DNA from: Tubulanus polymorphus
Taxonomy: Eukaryota > Nemertea > Palaeonemertea > Tubulaniformes > Tubulanidae
Direction: 5' to 3'
Length of the DNA: 64,000 bases
Assembly (NCBI RefSeq): GCF_964204645.1
Contig: NC_134026.1
Location: forward strand, 29,902,650 to 29,966,649
Part shown: piece by piece, positions 21,501 through 31,085 of the stretch
How positions within the stretch are numbered: the first letter of the stretch is position 1
Layout: each line of letters begins with the position of its first letter
Made by a program: the position numbers and the translations under genes
Notes under the pieces: model-generated
The model's database searches: none
What the model was told of the DNA's origin: nothing
Seen by the model: the letters and a program-made list of their open reading frames with translations, nothing else

Positions 21501-24500
21501 GGTTCGAATCCCTTGACGGGTGAAGATGGGTGGCCAGAGAAATCTGAAACACTTACGACAAGGGAACTCTCTTTCTCGATGTCGAGTTGTATGACAGTTT
21601 TGATTACCGTGCTCAGCATTATTCTCAATATCGAAGCCAAATCTTCATGAAGTACTCCCTAATCAAATATACCAGAGATAGAAATCAATATTACGATGAA
21701 GTTTTTAAAACTATAGTCACAAACCCAGGTCGCTAACTTCTTGAACTTACAGTTTCATTGCGATACATCAAATCTAGAATATCTCCGAGTATAACGATGC
21801 AAAGTTCAGTCTCTTCGTATGATTCCAAACTCATTTTAACGTGGTCTAATAAAGCGGGTAAGAGAACACTTCTCGATGTCGGTTCACGGAATATCTCACT
21901 GTGTACGATATCCTTGATACACTGTAGTTTCTGTTTAATCAGCGAATTACTCGCGACGTTATTGACGAAATTTACGATCAGATTACTCAGTTCATTTACA
22001 TCGAGCATCTGCATTAAATCTGGTATTGCAGATGGAATGTATTTCATAGCAGCAGCCTGAAATGAATAACCAATAAAATCATAAATCTCCTAACCCTTTC
22101 AGTGCTGACTAGTTAATACCCTCTAGTGCTAGAGATAATTTGAAAATTTTTAAAATTCCACCCTAGTGTGTTGAATAACGGGAATAGCACTATAGTGTGT
22201 CTACACCGCGGCGCGGTGTATCGTTAGTTACTAATATTTCACTATGTTTGACACGTGCTGCCATTTTTCTAGAGAGATAATTACTAATTACATCAATACA
22301 CCGCATTGCGATGTACTAGCAAAATCCATCACTGATTTATACACCCCACTGCGGTGTAGACGCACTGAAAGGGTTAAACACGTAAATTAACCAACTTTTC
22401 TACAACAACACTTTCAGCATTTCTAGGTTATTGTTGGAACTAAAAACATCATCAGACTTACAGAATATGAAGTCTTCTGAAAACAGGTACAAGCAGAGGA
22501 AGACGAAGGAGGTATTTCAATGTATAAATCCGGTGGGTTAATAGAAGATTGATTAATTATAGACTGTTTCAACTTACCTGAACTAATCTTGTTCTCTCAG
22601 TTTTAATCATCATCATGATGTTCAGCGATGTCAATAGTTGTACAACTGATGTCTGAAACTGTTGTTGTCCGAGTCCTTCATTCAAACTGTCAATAAAACA
22701 TGTAAAATATTCATTCCTCTTCGGGTAAACACTGCAGAAGTCTCTCTGATGAGAGAAATACTGATTAAACTTACGCGACAAACAGCACGCGAGATCTGAG
22801 GATAAATTTCATCAGAAACTCGTACGACTTCAAAGTTTTCAATAACGGTTCTAAATACTCAGTTTCTCCGGCTCGTTCAACGTAGAAACGCAAAGTATTT
22901 ATCAATTTCCTAAAAATAAACGATAAACTCTGAATCTGCTGCCTGGGTAAAGCTCTGGTGGGGTAAAGCTGCTCTTGTGTCACAACACGTATACGATTAC
23001 TTACGGATAAACTAATGTAGCGCTGAAGTCGTTTTTAATGTAGACCTCGAGAACCGGTTTGAATTGATTATATTTATGATCGGAAGTCAATCCAATGATC
23101 ATAACTAACGCATCGAACACAAGATTGTCGTATTGATCGCAATCAGAATTCTGTAGAATGTTGAATAAAGCGTCCAGCGTATCTTGTAAGAACTAGAAAC
23201 AGATATATGAAATAATTACCGAATTCAACTCGCTTCAGAATTTCATGGATCTGTAAAGAGTGAATTCTACCTTGATGATTTCCTCTCCATCGACTTTCAT
23301 AATCGCTTTCAGATGATGTTCTAATCCGGTTGGATTATCCCTCCAGTTCAATAATCCCCTCAAATCGACGTTCTGAGTTAGTTTAGTGGAACAGACGAGT
23401 GAAGATATTTGAAACGAATCTTTCTGTGACAATGTCAGAGGACCGTGTCCTATATGCGGTTTACTATTCGTGTTATTAGATAACACAGTATCCAGATCAA
23501 GACGTGTAGAGGGTAATGACTGATAAGCTTTCCAGCAATCGTCCAATTTCTTCGATTCGATCTGAAAAATGCACCAAATAACAGTAAAATACCAGCAAAG
23601 TACAGAGATAACGCTTTCATAACAATTATATCACAAACTCTACCTTATAGACTAGAAGGTTATGTAACCCATCTGCTAATGTGGTTCCATCCGACTTTTT
23701 TAATTTCACATACGCAAGAGCGAATGGTCTTTCCGTCCGATCTTTAGCTGAAAATAGACAATCAGTTATACGTCCAACTTTTCTCATCATTGAGTTTTCC
23801 AAGCTCAGATTTGATGTAAATGAATTCTACCTTCGTTAGTCGATCGATGTCTGAACAAGAATCTTAAATGTGAAGCACTGAAATCATCGATAGGCAAAGC
23901 GACCTACAAAACAAAGCAATCAAACTATTAATCATAAAAATACTGTCAGTAGTGAATTACTGATGAACTTATAAAGATTAAGACACAAAGTTTTAGACTC
24001 TCTCTTGAGAACATATTCAGGTAGGTAGAAATAGACAAAATGACGGGTATTTTATGTATTTCTTCACACCTGACAATGGTCTCTAGAGAGTCTGAAACGT
24101 TCCAAATCTTTATCTTAATTATAGATTTATTAATTTTGTATTTGTATATAATGGGTTTTAATCTTATTCCTCCACACGGGAGTTTACGCGCTATTCTACT
24201 ATTGATGAACTTACTTTGACAGTTTCGTACCATTTCGGACGATCCTCGTGGTAATAAATAACAGATCTGTATTCACAATGCGGAGGGCAGCCAGCTCCCA
24301 TCATTACTACTGACTGTAATAGAAGTCGTTTGGAGACTTGAATCAGTTATCAAAAAAATCATTCAGCAATGGTCATTAAAAGACTCACCGAAATAATGCT
24401 GCCAGATTTATCACAGACAGACATGATGACTTCGACATTCCTATCCGATGTTTTATTTCCTTTTGTAAATTCTCCTTGTACAATAGTTACGTAGATATCA

Positions 24501-27500
24501 TTCCTAATATCACCCGGTAATATGACCTCGGGGAAGCCTAACTTTCTCGAAATCACTGTCGATCCGATGATAAGATGGGGTTGTTCTTCTTTTACTTGTT
24601 CTAAATCTCCCGGCAATCTTAACGCCGAGATCCACAGACCTTGACCTTTGTGATTGATTGCTCCCTCTTTAACTGAAATCACCTTCTTCACAACGGAATC
24701 AAGAAACTCTCGTTCACCGCATCTATTTACAAAGATACATAAACAATTCAAGCTGAATTCAAATTCCCTGATATTTCCCTGACCCTAGACTAATAATTCC
24801 CTAATCAAATTATAAGATATCCTAAATGGTGACTGTCTCTTATCATGAAGTTAGTTGTACCCCGTAAGAACAAGAAAACGCCAAACCAAGAAAAGAGTCA
24901 GAATTCCGTGATTTTCCACGCAGGTAAAATAAATCAAGCATTCCCTAATCTGTAACAACCCTGAAAATAGTTATATATTGATGTAGGTATTTAGATAAAC
25001 TAATTCAGTATTTACTGTTGAAATGGTACGAAGAACTGAGTCTCTTCGTCTGTCCGAACTTTGCCCATGATTATTTCAGTAATATCCATAGCAGCGACTC
25101 CGAATGGTCGACGCAATCCTTGAGCTAGTTTACGCTCACTGTGTTCCTTCAGATTCATACAACCTTCAATATCAAATACATACATTAACATATATAGCTG
25201 GAAATTACTCGATCAAGTTCCAAAAATATGACTAGGGCTGAATTAGAAACAAACTTATTTCAATATAGAGTGAGAACTGCAGATCGCAGTCGTGGACTAT
25301 AAAACATACCAATTCTGATGATTTGACAGATCAGAAACACCTTCCCTCTTTCGAGATCTCTGTGACCAAGATCCTATAAATAATCACATGATTAGAAACT
25401 ACTTAACTACGACGAAATGAAAATCATATCATGAAACAAAAATATTGAACTACTTACAGTGAAAAGCACTCGCAGATTGTTTAACATCTCGATATCTTTA
25501 GGAAGTCCTTTACCTCCCCACTTCACGATGTAGTTTTCACTGAAAATGAATGATAACAATGACTCGCATTCATAAACTACAGTTTTATGCTTTTCTGAAA
25601 CTGGACCCTCAATATAAGTGAAATCCAACAAATGAAAACTAGAAAATATAAAAAATATATTGAGATGACTATGTTTTGGGTGCAATAATGACCTGGGGCC
25701 GGTTCCATAGACAACTTAGACTTAAGACCGGTCTGAGACAAACTAAGTCCTATAGCCAATCAAACAACTTAAGACCCGTCTTAAGGGTTAAGATAACTTT
25801 TGGTCTTAAGTCTTGACTATGGAACCGGCCCCTGGTGAATATTTCCTAGCCTGTATTCGTGGGATTTATCTTTCGTTTTATCATTTCACAGATTACTGAA
25901 GTCACTGTTATGATATCTACGTGATAATACCTGATATATCTGTTCTGTTTACAATCATATAAACTCATTAATACATCCGCATCTTCACCAATTCTACACA
26001 CGAAATTCCGCACAGAAACCAACAAACTGAAACTGTGTTTATTTCCTAATGTTCTGTATGGCGGTTCAATTGACTGAAATAAATGCAAACAATTATCACA
26101 CAACATTTCAATCGAATCCATTTTCCTGAAAAGCAACCAGTGTACAGTAGTTTTCATATTTATTTGTGATCGTAATGAGGAAGTTATACTGATATCATGT
26201 CGCAAAAACGTGGAGTCATGAATGTTCTTATAATAAATTACTGAATCTGAATGAAATAAAAATCGTAATCGGACAATAATTCAAGCATTTGAACACAAAC
26301 TAACGATTTGCATGATTAAATAAAACACAAGAAAGCCAAAGTAAAATTACTTCTGGAGGGAATGAACTGAAAAAATAAATCACACAAACACGAATAAACT
26401 TATTCACCAAGGACAAAAATGGTGTCTAAAACAAAAATAAAGAATATTGGATGTGAACATTTGAGGTATAAACATCCACAGAAATTTCCATCGTCAAGTC
26501 ATTGTGTATCTGCGGAATTTAAGAGAAAGCCACAACCTATTTGAAAATGGTTCGCAGTTTTTGAGTTAAAAAGATTTAAGTGAATTTTTCTATCTGATTC
26601 AACTATCGAGACGAGTTAATAACACAACATCCACATAAACAAATAGAATAATAGAAAGCAATGCCTCAATCATTCGATCAAGGACAAACCAAAATTTCAC
26701 GAACATAGACCCGATATTCATGCAAAATAGTTTGTACATTTACAACAATGAGCACTCTACCTCTGCCTCTGAAAAAAGCAAGGGCAGCGTCAAATCCTGT
26801 GACTGAAAACATTAAAACAAAATATCGTTTGAATTCAAACGCATGATTATCATAAACAACAGTTTTTAGGATTTATGAGCAAGGGAAAACTGACCTTGGC
26901 TCTTTGAACGCGTAAAGCACCGGCCTCGTGTTGTCTATATAACTGTATACAACCAGTACGGCTAGGATCTAGAATGTTCCCTTGTTCATCGCGAACGACC
27001 AAATCAAGACCCAATAATCTATTAATTATAACAGTTATATATGAGTGAAAATTGATTTCTCATGTGTGATATATAATACGACTACAGGAATACATACGCA
27101 TTTCCCATATCAATTTTAGCCGTCATTTTCTGCTGAAGACTTTTCACTTCATCCTTTAAGAAAATTATATGCCACACTTAATCAATAACACAAGTTTTTT
27201 CCCGGAAGCGCGAAGTTGTTTCAGTTTACAAGATCAACGCTTACCATTGGTAATTTACGAGACATAATCAGCTTCCTTTGATCAATCAGTTCTAACATGA
27301 ATTTACGCACAACATCAAAATGTCGATTGTGAGTCTGTAATTAAAAAATTTAATAACATATTTAGTAAATATGGAGCAATGGATCCATCAATTCTTATTG
27401 AATTATACTGACCAGATAAAGATCTTTGAGAATCTTCTCCCATTCCCACAATACGGAGGTAATCTCTTGAATGATGGGAGGTTCAGATAGGTATACCAAC

Positions 27501-29252
27501 TCAGCAGTCCTAGTAGACAATAATCAAATATATCTTAATAATTTACCAGATAAAGATACTAAAGACATATTGATCCGAATCAATCATGTAATTGCGATAA
27601 GAAGCATACAAACCCTGGTTTATTGAGAACATTTTGTCTGATATGAATATATTCTTTAGGAAAGATTCCTTTCACATGTTTATTTCTGATGTTATAACCT
27701 CTGTACCAATCTGCGAATAAGATAGGATAGCATAACATCATGAATTTGTATAGTGTCTTGTAAATAGTATGTGGCTAGAACTATTATCAAAAGATGCCCT
27801 CTAGAAGCAGGTGATGACTTCAACAGAAATGTTTCTCGAGATATCCTTTGAATACTTGGAGAGAGTCAATATCATGTGTTGGTCAGGTTGGAAATTTCAC
27901 AATATGGGTGCAAATGTGCCAAATGCACACCCACCAAATGAGACTTCAGATGTATACGACCCAACATACGCATAAAATTGACTAATTTAGTTTAGATTAC
28001 AGGTAATCAAATGATCCAGTATTTTTTTAGAACTTACTAGCATTTTCTTCGAGAATATGAACAACATCACCAATATTGAGAGGAAGTCTATGAGGTTGAT
28101 CATCGTTGTAACTGTATATGGCTGAAATTACCAGACAAACCTCAAACTCAATCATGATTTTCATTTGTATCAGGAGAAAAGAACATTTATTAACTCGTCA
28201 GGTCAGTGTCTGCATCTACGTAAGAAAAAACATATTTCTACTTCATATAATAAATACTACCAAGTCCAAGCACAATCGAGACAGACAGAGTAGTAGTATT
28301 ATTTAATTAGTTGCACAGGGACTTGTCACAATTGATAGTGAATGAATAAAACCAATATCAATGACCAGGTCCACTATCCCTGTATAATATAAAAACAAGG
28401 GTGGCAACAAATTGTCAATCTGACAATGACTTCTCCACTTCAATCGACTGTAATTCCAAAAATTCTCAACCGATTCACATGAAATAAGCTTTAATACAAC
28501 CTAGAAGACTTTCTGCTTCGAACGAGCCTTCAACCACCACTCTCCGACAATTATCTCACAACGAAATCACCTTTTTTTGACGAGAGATAGCTCAAAATGG
28601 AGGTCTACCGATTCTATGGTGGACAGCAAAATGGTCGTTTTTTTCACTTCAAACGATGATTTCTATGTGAGATCTTAGAGAAAACCCCAACAAACCATAC
28701 ATTTTTTTAAACTACGCGGTCATACCTGTACGCTAATCTCATTTCTAGTCTTCTAGGTTGTATTAAAGCTTATTTCATGTGAATCGGTTGAGAATTTTTG
28801 GAATTACAGTCGATTGAAGTGGAGAAGTCATTGTCAGATTGAAAATTTGTTGCCATCCTTGTTATTTCATTGTACAGTTGCAGGGATACTGGTACCCCCA
28901 TCATTGGTCTCATCATCAGTCGTGACAAGTCCCTGTGATTTAGTTGAGGCTGCAGAATTCGTGACTTTTTTGTCTTTTGAATTAATGATTACATTGGAAT
29001 TATTGACAAGGTCCAACCAGCGAGAGCAATTACCAATACCATCATTATTAGGTTGAACCGATGGCCGGTCCGCATAACGACTGACAACTGCCAATTGTAG
29101 TAGATCAGTTGATTGACATGAACACGGAAGTAAAATTCCAAAACAAAATTTCAAAGGGAATTTACAGTTTGTAGAGTTTATGTAAAATGATAGACGAGCA
29201 ACTCACCGACGGCATACTTCCTCTCATTGCAAGCTTTCAACCACTTCGTCAT
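12570..29252 (-). CDS. DOCK1: DOCK1/2/5-type Rac guanine nucleotide exchange factor (myoblast city/CED-5 type), complete
   Basis: Activates Rac, normally with ELMO, in migration, engulfment and myoblast fusion. Exons 5'->3': 29252-29207, 28121-28038, 27710-27614, 27509-27413, 27334-27245, 27153-27098, 27018-26895, 26768-26761?, 26366-26351?, 26073-25931, 25539-25458, 25373-25310, 25163-25016, 24722-24389, 24313-24215, 23903-23831, 23747-23644, 23561-23271, 23192-23005, 22909-22775, 22686-22578, 22056-21751, 21658-21557, 21141-20875, 20758-20599, 20402-20221, 20140-20055, 19970-19814, 19732-19601, 19505-19386, 19313-19224, 19143-19039, 18950-18864, 18780-18571, 18493-18407, 18333-18160, 18088-17999, 17904-17767, 17393-17314, 16941-16912, 14980-14809, 14576-14418, 14332-14212, 14038-13884, 12701-12570. 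About 1,909 aa; human DOCK1 is similar. SH3 at about 12-75 ([19 protein letters not shown]). DHR-1 from about 420 ([13 protein letters not shown]). DHR-2 at about 1210-1625, with the nucleotide-sensor loop [10 protein letters not shown]. The C-terminus is proline-rich (PPPLPVK, PVPPLP). Question marks denote predicted microexons. Assignment to subfamily A over DOCK3/4 rests on overall resemblance. Confidence 0.95.
12745..12970 (-). repeat. Dispersed TCAGGGAA-rich repeat, copy 1 (DOCK last intron)
   Basis: Clusters of TTCCCTGACT/TTTCCCTGACTTTTCCC (TCAGGGAA on the minus strand) match the style of the stretches at 17478-17752, 24755-24962 and 59163-59225. No coding capacity. Confidence 0.55.
13821..13872 (+). 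repeat. tRNA-like sequence in DOCK intron
   Basis: GCGGTGTAATTGGTCGTGTC resembles an A-box/D-arm and GGTTTCGACTC a degenerate B-box, separated by a shortened middle. Not a complete tRNA; a tRNA-derived SINE head is the likeliest reading. Confidence 0.35.
15368..15475 (+). repeat. Degenerate copy of the CTGAAGATGA...GTCGAAACG repeat family
   Basis: Shows CTGAAGATGACTATAAGC, then TAGTCAAAACATCGAATAAA and a distal GTGTGGGATTTTATAT, aligning with the palindromic element at 59850-60087. Lies in a DOCK intron. Confidence 0.55.
17478..17752 (-). repeat. Dispersed TCAGGGAA-rich repeat, copy 2 (DOCK intron)
   Basis: Contains TTTCCTGATTTCCCC, AAATTCCCTGATTAAATC and ATAAGACATCCTCAGTGGTG, aligning with AATTCCCTAATCAAATTATA and AAGATATCCTAAATGGTG of copy 3 (24755-24962). 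A minus-strand reading frame crossing it gives low-complexity Lys/Ser/Gly protein and is not coding. Confidence 0.6.
20460..20581. mobile_element. piggyBac-like MITE, short copy, in DOCK intron
   Basis: Begins TTAACCCTTTCAGTGC and ends GTACTGAAAGGGTCAA: terminal inverted repeats starting CCCTTTCAGT, flanked by TTAA on the left and a mutated TCAA on the right. TTAA targets and CCCTTT-type ends are typical of piggyBac-superfamily elements. 122 bp, no coding capacity. Same family and orientation as 22090-22377. Confidence 0.7.
21190..21540 (+). repeat. Repeat with tRNA-like B-box in DOCK intron
   Basis: GC-richer than its surroundings. It holds a perfect tRNA-like T-arm core GGGTTCGAATCCC within a longer pairing: GTCAAGGGG at about 21468 pairs with CCCTTGAC at about 21512-21519. 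No complete cloverleaf. Probably a tRNA-derived SINE. Confidence 0.4.
22090..22377. mobile_element. piggyBac-like MITE, long copy, in DOCK intron
   Basis: TAACCCTTTCAGTGC at the left and GCACTGAAAGGGTTA at the right are a perfect 15-bp inverted repeat; the right flank is TTAA and the left a mutated CTAA. The 288-bp element has internal GC-rich motifs around GTCTACACCGC and GCGGTGTAGAC, making subterminal hairpins. No transposase. Confidence 0.78.
24755..24962 (-). repeat. Dispersed TCAGGGAA-rich repeat, copy 3 (DOCK intron)
   Basis: Shows AAATTCCCTGATATTTCCC, AATTCCCTAATCAAATTATA and a distal GTCAGAATTCCGTGATTTTC, parallel to copy 2. Confidence 0.6.
25695..25832. mobile_element. 138-bp foldback MITE (GGGGCCGGTTCCATAG ends)
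   Basis: Left end GGGGCCGGTTCCATAG and right end CTATGGAACCGGCCCC are perfect complements. Pairing continues through ACTTAAGACC and GGTCTTAAGT, so nearly the whole element folds into one hairpin. Non-coding, in a DOCK intron. Superfamily not assigned. Confidence 0.8.
28394..28863. mobile_element. 470-bp foldback element with about 118-bp inverted arms (DOCK intron 1)
   Basis: Left arm 28394-28511 and right arm 28747-28863 are near-perfect inverted complements. The left arm contains CTTCTCCACTTCAATCGACT and the right AGTCGATTGAAGTGGAGAAG, with AACAAGG and CCTTGTT at the outer ends. The central 235 bp is unrelated non-coding sequence. No open reading frame. The high arm identity suggests recent insertion. 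Confidence 0.82.
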
Positions 29253-29389
29253 GATGTCAATTTGAATCCTTTCATTAAATATATCGTATACTTTCAGTAT
29301 AAAAATCTTCACTTTCCGTAAACTGGGTAAACTGCGGCATCCATTTTGAATTCAGGTGGCAGCACCAGTAGTACGTGGAATTCATTGAA

Positions 29390-29690
29390 TTGAATTGAGT
29401 GGCCAGAGTACGTGGGTTCGAATCCCACAATGTATATATCCAGCAGCGAAAATTCTAGTTGTCCAGTAAAAATGATGTTAATGAAAATGAAATTTAGAAC
29501 GTTAAGTTAATACTAAGCTTAGGATGACTTTGTAGGATTTGTCTCTAGTTTGAAAGCTTTTATGTTACACTGTTTTTCAATACAGTTCATTTGTTTTTGG
29601 TTTTTCTTGTAATTTTCTTGTATTACGCTCTAATTGTCATGTAAATGACCTGAGTTTATCGTAAATAAAGTAAAGTAAAGTAAAGTTAAC
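29390..29690 (+). mobile_element. tRNA-derived SINE candidate with simple-repeat tail
   Basis: A tRNA-like T-arm with a perfect stem and loop (GTGGGTTCGAATCCCAC at about 29412-29428) heads the element. A roughly 200-bp body with ATGTTAATGAAAATGAAAT follows, and it ends in a short tandem tail (AAATAAAG then TAAAG repeats) at about 29661-29686. Head, body and simple tail in this order are the layout of a tRNA SINE. The body recurs at 30331-31085. Lies just upstream of the DOCK start. Confidence 0.55.
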
Positions 29691-30330
29691 TAGGAACTTA
29701 CATGATAGTTCCTCGAGTCATTCCTGTCATTGAGCAAGGTTTTTGTCATGAGAATAAAATGACACATACGTGTTCATTATTCATGGTCAAACTTTTCAAT
29801 TGTTTAGTTAAGTTTATATCAACTATCAAACTTAGGTCCTATCGAATAAAGAGGAGCAGTTTCTTTTTATAAATGAGGATTTATCAACAGTGTTGATTAG
29901 TAAATTGTCCTGTTTTGATTGTCGGTTTTACAATGGCTATATATAGTATATTTATTTTTCATAACTCCTACATATGATGTTGGACAGGTTTTACGTGCAC
30001 TATATGGTTATGGAGGATCCTGTACTAGCCAGCTGGCAGTGCTTAGACCATGTGCATGGTGCATATATATATGGGCCTGATTCAAATCTGCGCAAGAAGC
30101 ATTTCAAGTATCGAAAAAAGTTATAGATAATTCTAGATATCTCAGCAATCAGTTGTTTGTAATTTTACCTAGCTATATTCAAGTGGATAGTTGAACAATA
30201 TCTATATGATGTTACTCAATATATCTTTATTAAAGTACCTTCCAAATACTTTGCATTAAACGTACCAATGTGGAGAAAACGTTGATGATGTTTGAAAATC
30301 TCAGGCTAAGTTGGAAAAACTCTAGTTATC

Positions 30331-31085
30331 TTGTAAAATAATGTTAATGAAAATGAAAATAAAGATTGATTAGTTAATCTCAAGCTTTCCAGAATGAATC
30401 TGTAGGTTTTATTAGTTTTAATGCTTTTATGTTGAACTGTTTTTCGAATACAGTTCACTTGTTAACGAAGAACTTACAAATTCCTCGAATACAAAGCAAA
30501 GTTTGCAAAATTTTCTTATAAAAATAATGTTAATGAAATGAAATTGGAGATTGATTATTTGAGAGAGTGAAATTGTTGTTTTATGTTCAGTTTTAATGTT
30601 TATATGTTGGAGATATGGTATGCAATTTATTTGTATAAACAGAATATCCTAAATCTCTCTTACATTATTTGAATAGTTGATATGATTGAATGCTTCATAT
30701 TTCATGAAATAGCCAAGTGTCACCTATGCCCGGTGACATCATGAACTGTCAAATTAATAATCTGCCGGCCGGGTCAACTTTTAGGAGTAAAAATGTAAAT
30801 CAGATTGATTACTTAAAATCTTACGCTTTCCAGAGTATATGGCCAGGTTTATCTCTGGTTTTAGTGCGGGGAGCCATGGACTCTTACAGTTTAAGAGTCC
30901 ATGGTTGGGCCATAGACGTTTTTGTTTTATAGTCTATATGGTTGGACCATGGATGTATAAACTCTAGTTTATAGTTTATACGTCCATGATTGGATTGTTT
31001 TTGAAATCAGTCCACGTGTTTGAGGAACTTACATTATAATTCCTCGAACCTGGCATTTTGCATACCGGTAATTGTTGTATGAGAA
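30331..31085 (+). repeat. Three degenerate copies of the SINE body
   Basis: Copies start near 30345, 30521 and 30776. Each has an ATGTTAATGAAAATGAAA-like start, AGATTGATTA, a CTTTCCAGA-type block, a TTTTAATGCTTTTATGTTG-like block, and in two cases TTCCTCGAA downstream. The third also contains paired GGACTCTTA/TAAGAGTCC hairpin sequence near 30870-30900. No coding capacity. Confidence 0.55.
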
